DNA of 9,048 nt from an uncultured Bacillaceae bacterium (lineage in GTDB: Bacteria > Bacillota > Bacilli > Bacillales > Amphibacillaceae), in the NCBI GenBank assembly GCA_945639745.1, contig CALZEK010000045.1, positions 1 to 9,048 on the forward strand, read 5' to 3'. A program made the translations under genes and the position numbers. The notes under the pieces are model-generated. The model saw only the letters and a program-made list of their open reading frames with translations, was not told the origin of the DNA and did no database searches. This document shows positions 5,557 through 9,048 of this stretch, in pieces (position 1 is the first letter of the stretch; each line of letters begins with the position of its first letter).

Positions 5557-6735
5557 ATGAAAAAAATTGTTTTTGGTAACCATGATGAAAATACTTTAAG
5601 ACAATTTAACAATTGTTTATCATATGGTAATGTTGCTGGTGGTGTCTTATGTGCCGATGGACATTACGGATATTCTCAGCCTGTAGGTGGTGTTGTTGCC
5701 TATGACAACCAAATATCGCCCTCAGGTGTTGGTTTTGATATTGCATGTGGCAACAAAGCGATTAAAACAAATTTAAAATTAACAGATATTGAAGATAAAC
5801 TTCCAGTCATTATGGATGATATTCAAAAAGCAATACCTTTTGGGATTGGTAAAGAATTAAAGAATCATCGAAATCATGAAATTTTTGAAGATCCGCTTTG
5901 GACTACCTTTCTAAATATCGGGCAACATGAACATGATAATTTACTTGCTACAGCTCGAGCACAACTCGGAACTGCTGGAGCTGGAAATCATTATATTGAC
6001 ATCTTAGTTGATGAAAAAACAAACGATATTTGGATTGGTAACCATTTTGGTAGTAGAGGATTTGGTCACAAAACCGCAACTGGATTTATGAACTTAGCAC
6101 AAAACAGAGGCTTTTTAGATAATTTACCTCGTCAATCAATGGAAGCTGCTCCAATATTGTTTGATTTACCAAGCGAACTAGGTGCGATGTACTACAACGC
6201 GATGACTTTAGCAGGTAAATATGCTTATGCTGGTCGTGACCTTGCCTTAAATAAAGTACTAGACATCTTAGGTGCGCAATCATTATTTGAAGTGCATAAT
6301 CATCATAATTATGCCTGGAAAGAAACTCACTTTAATAAAGAATATATTGTTGTCAGAAAGGGAGCTACTCCTGCTGCACCAGGTCAATTAGGTTTTGTTG
6401 GTGGAAGTATGGGAGATATTTCTGTTATTTTAAAAGGTATCGAATCAAATAAAAGTCGGGATGCATTCTATAGTACAGTCCATGGCGCTGGTCGAATTAT
6501 GAGCCGTACTAAAGCCGCTGGTAGAATAAATTGGAAATCAAAAAAACGTCGCGGCGGACTAATCTCACAAGAAAAAATGGATCAAGCAGTTAAAGATTAT
6601 GGTGTTGAACTTAGAGGCGGCGGACCTGATGAGAGTCCTTTTGTTTATAAAAAATTAAATGATGTACTCTGTGAACATGTTGGTACAATTGAAATATTAC
6701 ATGTTTTAAAGCCTGTTGGCGTTAGTATGGCTTGA
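5557..6735 (+). CDS. rtcB: RNA-splicing ligase RtcB
   Basis: RtcB joins RNA 2',3'-cyclic phosphate or 3'-phosphate ends to 5'-OH ends, using GTP and Mn2+. In bacteria it is linked to RNA repair. The 392 residues carry the full family series: ADGHYGYSQPVGG (33-45), GFDIACGN with metal-ligand Cys64, LGTAGAGNHYID with His144, GNHFGSRGFGH (His163), EVHNHHNYAW (245-254), RKGATPAAPGQ (267-277), STVHGAGR with His309 as the predicted guanylylated residue, and DESPFVYKKLNDV (358-370). It is slightly shorter than E. coli RtcB (about 408) and clearly shorter than archaeal forms. The ATG has AAGGAG 8 nt upstream. No RtcA, archease or RtcR regulator is next to it. It is divergent from the 6S RNA gene and precedes purU by 79 nt with no terminator visible between them. 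Confidence 0.93.
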   Translation: MKKIVFGNHDENTLRQFNNCLSYGNVAGGVLCADGHYGYSQPVGGVVAYDNQISPSGVGFDIACGNKAIKTNLKLTDIEDKLPVIMDDIQKAIPFGIGKELKNHRNHEIFEDPLWTTFLNIGQHEHDNLLATARAQLGTAGAGNHYIDILVDEKTNDIWIGNHFGSRGFGHKTATGFMNLAQNRGFLDNLPRQSMEAAPILFDLPSELGAMYYNAMTLAGKYAYAGRDLALNKVLDILGAQSLFEVHNHHNYAWKETHFNKEYIVVRKGATPAAPGQLGFVGGSMGDISVILKGIESNKSRDAFYSTVHGAGRIMSRTKAAGRINWKSKKRRGGLISQEKMDQAVKDYGVELRGGGPDESPFVYKKLNDVLCEHVGTIEILHVLKPVGVSMA

Positions 6736-6751
6736 TAGTAATAGCTTTTTC

Positions 6752-6779
6752 TTAACAAAGATATTTTTATGTGTATAAT
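6752..6779 (+). promoter_or_regulatory. Promoter of purU
   Basis: TTAACA (6752-6757) and a consensus TATAAT (6774-6779) are separated by 16 nt, in the gap after rtcB. Transcription would start near 6786, 29 nt before the start codon and just upstream of the ribosome binding site (AGGAG at 6801-6805, 9-nt spacer). Confidence 0.65.
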
Positions 6780-6814
6780 ATAAATTAATTAAATTATAGT
6801 AGGAGTTTTGAACA

Positions 6815-7702
6815 ATGGATTTAGATTCAACATTTAATTTCAAAAAAAGTAATATTGGAAGACTCATTGTAAAATGTTCAGATAAACCTGGAATTGTTGC
6901 AGCAATTTCTCATTTCTTACATCAAAAAAACGCAAATATTATCGAATCAAGTCAATATTCGAGTGATCCTGAAGGCGGAACTTTTTTTATTCGGATTGAA
7001 TTTCATTTAAAAGATCTAAATTCAAAACGCCAAGAAATTGAAACTAGTTTCAGACCCTTAGCAGAAGAGTTTGGGATGGAACATTACTTCTCATATGGTG
7101 ATCAAATAAAACGAAGTGCGATTTTTGTTTCTAAAGAAACACATTGTTTACTTGAGCTTTTATGGGAATGGCAAAGTGGCGATTTAGAAACTGAGATTGC
7201 GCTTGTCATTAGTAATCATGAAGATGCTAGAAGTACGGTTGAATCTTTAGGCATTCCTTTTTATTATATTCCTGCAAATAAAAATATTCGAGAAGAAGTT
7301 GAAGCAAAACAGATTAAATTAATGAACGAATACAATATTGATTTACTAATATTAGCGCGCTATATGCAAATATTGACACCTAATTTCGTGTCGCATTTTC
7401 CAAATAAAATTATCAATATCCATCATTCTTTCTTACCTGCTTTTATTGGTGCAAAACCATATGAACGTGCTTTTGAACGTGGTGTTAAATTAATTGGAGC
7501 AACATCACACTATGTCACAAATGATTTAGATGAAGGGCCTATTATTGAACAAGATATTGAACGTGTTGATCATCGTGATTCTGTACCTGATTTAAAAAAG
7601 ACTGGTCAACAAGTCGAAAGAAGAGTTTTAGCTAAGGCTGTTAAATGGCACTTACAAGATAGAATTATCGTAAAAAATAATACTACGATTGTCTTTCAAT
7701 AA
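6815..7702 (+). CDS. purU: Formyltetrahydrofolate deformylase PurU
   Basis: PurU hydrolyses 10-formyltetrahydrofolate to formate and tetrahydrofolate, balancing the one-carbon pool and supplying formate for purine synthesis. The 295-residue protein has an N-terminal ACT regulatory domain (about 15-95, with the KCSDKPGIVAAIS opening). The formyltransferase-fold domain (about 100-285) follows. The catalytic triad is visible as Asn201 and His203 in INIHHSFLPAF and Asp239 in DLDEGP. The closing RIIVKNNTTIVF stretch is typical. Length matches the family (about 280-300). Purine-pathway PurN lacks the ACT domain and is shorter, so it is excluded. Translation starts at an ATG after AGGAG. The gene stop codon lies at the edge of its terminator stem. 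Confidence 0.94.
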   Translation: MDLDSTFNFKKSNIGRLIVKCSDKPGIVAAISHFLHQKNANIIESSQYSSDPEGGTFFIRIEFHLKDLNSKRQEIETSFRPLAEEFGMEHYFSYGDQIKRSAIFVSKETHCLLELLWEWQSGDLETEIALVISNHEDARSTVESLGIPFYYIPANKNIREEVEAKQIKLMNEYNIDLLILARYMQILTPNFVSHFPNKIINIHHSFLPAFIGAKPYERAFERGVKLIGATSHYVTNDLDEGPIIEQDIERVDHRDSVPDLKKTGQQVERRVLAKAVKWHLQDRIIVKNNTTIVFQ

Positions 7703-7748
7703 AAACAAGAGCAATTAGGTTTTAATCTAATTGCTCTTGTTTTTTTAT
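7701..7748. terminator. Strong two-way terminator between purU and the EamA gene
   Basis: An 18-bp perfect stem pairs AAAAACAAGAGCAATTAG (7701-7718) with its complement (7727-7744), around an 8-nt loop. A T-run follows on the plus strand and, through the A-rich left arm, on the minus strand. The stop codon of the transporter gene lies in the loop. Confidence 0.92.
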
Positions 7749-8635
7749 TTTTCTTTGCTTTAAAATGTACTCTAGTGAACCAGAGCCTGTAAACACACCC
7801 AATAAAATTAATACAACTCCTATATAATGATTTTTCAATATCGGCTCTCCTAAAAATATTGCAGCACCAATAATTGCAAACAAAGTATTTAAATTAATAA
7901 ATAAAGCCGTTTCTGCTGGTCCTACATTTTTAACTGCAAAATTATAAGTCATATGACCAAATGCTGTCGCTATAAGTGCACTAAATAAAAAGACGCTTCC
8001 TAATTTCCAGTTAAATATTTGAGTAATTTGTGTTAAATCACCTTCAATAAAATAACCAAATATAAAAATAACTAATGAGCCAATCACTAACATATATCCT
8101 GTCAATAGTCTAGGATCAAACGTTGGGTTTAGCTTACTAATTTAAAACTAAACGCTTGCATTAACATTGATAAAAATATAAACAAATCACCTAATGATAT
8201 TGTCGATAATCCATTTTCACCAATAATTGAAGTAACAATAATCCCAATAAAACCTAAAAAGAAACCTATAAGTCTCAAACGTGTGATTGAATCTTTCAAT
8301 AATACGATAGATAATATCATTGTCACAAGCGGGGCAGCCCCTAAAATTATTCCTGCATTGACGCCTGAAGTTTTAGTTAAACCTAGTGCTAACAATGAGT
8401 GATGAAACACCACATTAAAAAGCGTAATTAAAAGAATTGTTTTAATTTCTTGTTTATAGGGCAATCTAAATATCCCCATAAAATAAGAAATAACAAGAAC
8501 TCCAAGACCGGCCACTAATACTCTATATGCTGTTAGTGTGATTGGAGGAACGCTGTTAACTAATGTTGATAATGCTGAAACATTAAATCCCCATATAGCC
8601 ATTACCAAAAACAATAAAACATAAATTCTACCCAA
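7722..8635 (-). pseudogene. EamA/DMT-family transporter gene broken by a one-base frameshift
   Basis: Two adjoining minus-strand frames (8129-8635 and up to 7722) read as the two halves of one ten-TM drug/metabolite transporter. The first half ends MQAFSFKLVS and stops. The second frame, read upstream of its first ATG, gives ISKLNPTFDPRLLTGYM, which continues the family pattern. Restoring one base in the TTTTAAA tract (8141-8147) yields about 304 residues, the usual length. The first half covers TM1-5 (AIWGFNVSA at about 14-22, EamA repeat 1). The second covers repeat 2 (GPAETALFINLNTLFAIIGAAIFLGEP). The start is TTG at 8633-8635 after AGGTG; an in-frame TAG just before it excludes an earlier start. 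It lies 38 nt after rpoN with no terminator between. Sequencing error or real gene decay are both possible. The substrate is unknown. Confidence 0.85.
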
Positions 8636-8673
8636 CTAATCACCTATTTTCTTTATAACTATAAATATTAATT

Positions 8674-9048
8674 TCAAATTTTTATTTCTTTTCTTTTAGA
8701 TGAAGATGGAATATTTAATTCATCACGATATTTTGCAATCGTTCGTCTTGATATATTAATTCCATGATCGCTTTTCATTTGTTCTGCTAATTTTTGATCT
8801 GAGTAAGGTTTATATTTATCTTCTTTTTTAATGATCGTTTCTAATATTCTTTTTACTCGGGATTGAGACGTATCTTCACCTGAACTAGTTGATAAGCGTG
8901 TTGAAAAAAGACTTTTTAATTCAAAAGTCCCAGCTGGGGTTTGAATAATTTTATTATCTGTCGCTCGACTAACGGTAGATTCATGCATATCAATCATTAA
9001 TGCCACTTCTTTTAATGTCAGGGGCGTTAAACTTTTTATTCCTTCTGT
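8674..9048 (-). CDS. rpoN: RNA polymerase sigma-54 factor RpoN (SigL), C-terminal part
   Basis: The frame is open to the window edge, so the gene continues outside. The 124 residues seen are the end of a protein usually of 430-480. Sigma-54 directs polymerase to -24/-12 promoters and needs ATP-driven enhancer-binding proteins. Visible parts are the DNA-binding SLTPLTLKEVALMIDMHESTVSRA helix-turn-helix, the TPAGTFELKSLFS segment, and the RpoN box SRRTIAKYRDELNIPSS (consensus ARRTVAKYRE, first Ala to Ser). A GTG at 9004-9006 is internal to the helix-turn-helix domain and is not the start. The remainder of the protein, including the activator-interacting N-terminus, cannot be judged here. It may be co-transcribed with the transporter gene downstream. 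Confidence 0.93.
   Translation of the reverse strand, partial: TEGIKSLTPLTLKEVALMIDMHESTVSRATDNKIIQTPAGTFELKSLFSTRLSTSSGEDTSQSRVKRILETIIKKEDKYKPYSDQKLAEQMKSDHGINISRRTIAKYRDELNIPSSSKRKEIKI

Noticed and set aside
7646..7662. TGGCAC followed by A/T sequence inside purU as a sigma-54 site
   Set aside because: The -12 TTGC element is missing and it lies within coding sequence.
7722..8635. Two separate short membrane proteins instead of one broken transporter
   Set aside because: Each is half an EamA protein, and the sequence between them translates in the second frame as the expected linking residues.
8674..9006. A complete 110-residue DNA-binding protein starting at GTG 9006
   Set aside because: The frame continues upstream to the window edge with typical RpoN sequence (SLTPLTLKEV), and the GTG is inside the helix-turn-helix domain.
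1..9048. Mobile elements, tRNA or rRNA genes, CRISPR arrays
   Set aside because: No transposase, integrase, cloverleaf, rRNA-like stretch or spaced-repeat array was found on either strand.

Overview
The window looks like chromosomal DNA of a low-GC (roughly one third GC by eye) Gram-positive bacterium, most likely a member of the Bacillales. The evidence is strong AGGAG-type ribosome binding sites, a lipoprotein-anchored cytochrome c (which argues against the fermentative Lactobacillales), a 6S RNA of Firmicute shape, a sigma-54 gene and an MdeA/LmrB-type drug exporter. I cannot name the genus. No phage, plasmid, transposon or CRISPR sequence is visible.

Layout, left to right. (1) Plus strand, 2-1588: the 3' part of a D-amino acid aminotransferase-like gene, then a membrane-anchored metallophosphoesterase. 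They are 15 nt apart, probably one operon, and end at a two-way terminator. (2) Minus strand, 1654-5174: three separately spaced genes, namely a SAM hydroxide adenosyltransferase (DUF62), a dihaem cytochrome c lipoprotein resembling thiosulfate dehydrogenase TsdA, and a 14-TM-class multidrug exporter. The gap between the exporter and the cytochrome gene carries 11-bp-period direct repeats of Pho-box type and a perfect 26-bp palindrome. (3) 5236-5482: a 6S RNA gene on the minus strand, recognisable from its rod-shaped pairing, its own promoter and its own terminator. (4) Plus strand, 5557-7702: rtcB (RNA ligase) and purU (formyltetrahydrofolate deformylase), each with a plausible promoter, ending at a strong two-way terminator. 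(5) Minus strand, 7722-9048: the C-terminal end of rpoN (sigma-54) followed 38 nt downstream by an EamA-family transporter gene broken by a one-base frameshift.

The genes do not form one pathway. They are mostly housekeeping and stress functions: RNA polymerase control (6S RNA, sigma-54), RNA repair (RtcB), one-carbon and SAM metabolism (PurU, SAM hydrolase), respiration or sulfur oxidation (cytochrome), export (MFS, EamA) and cell-wall D-amino acids (D-AAT-like).

The points most worth a second look are the D-AAT-like enzyme with several altered cofactor and substrate residues, the regulatory structure upstream of the TsdA-like cytochrome, the 6S/rtcB divergent region, and the frameshifted transporter. 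I see no clearly new multi-gene system.
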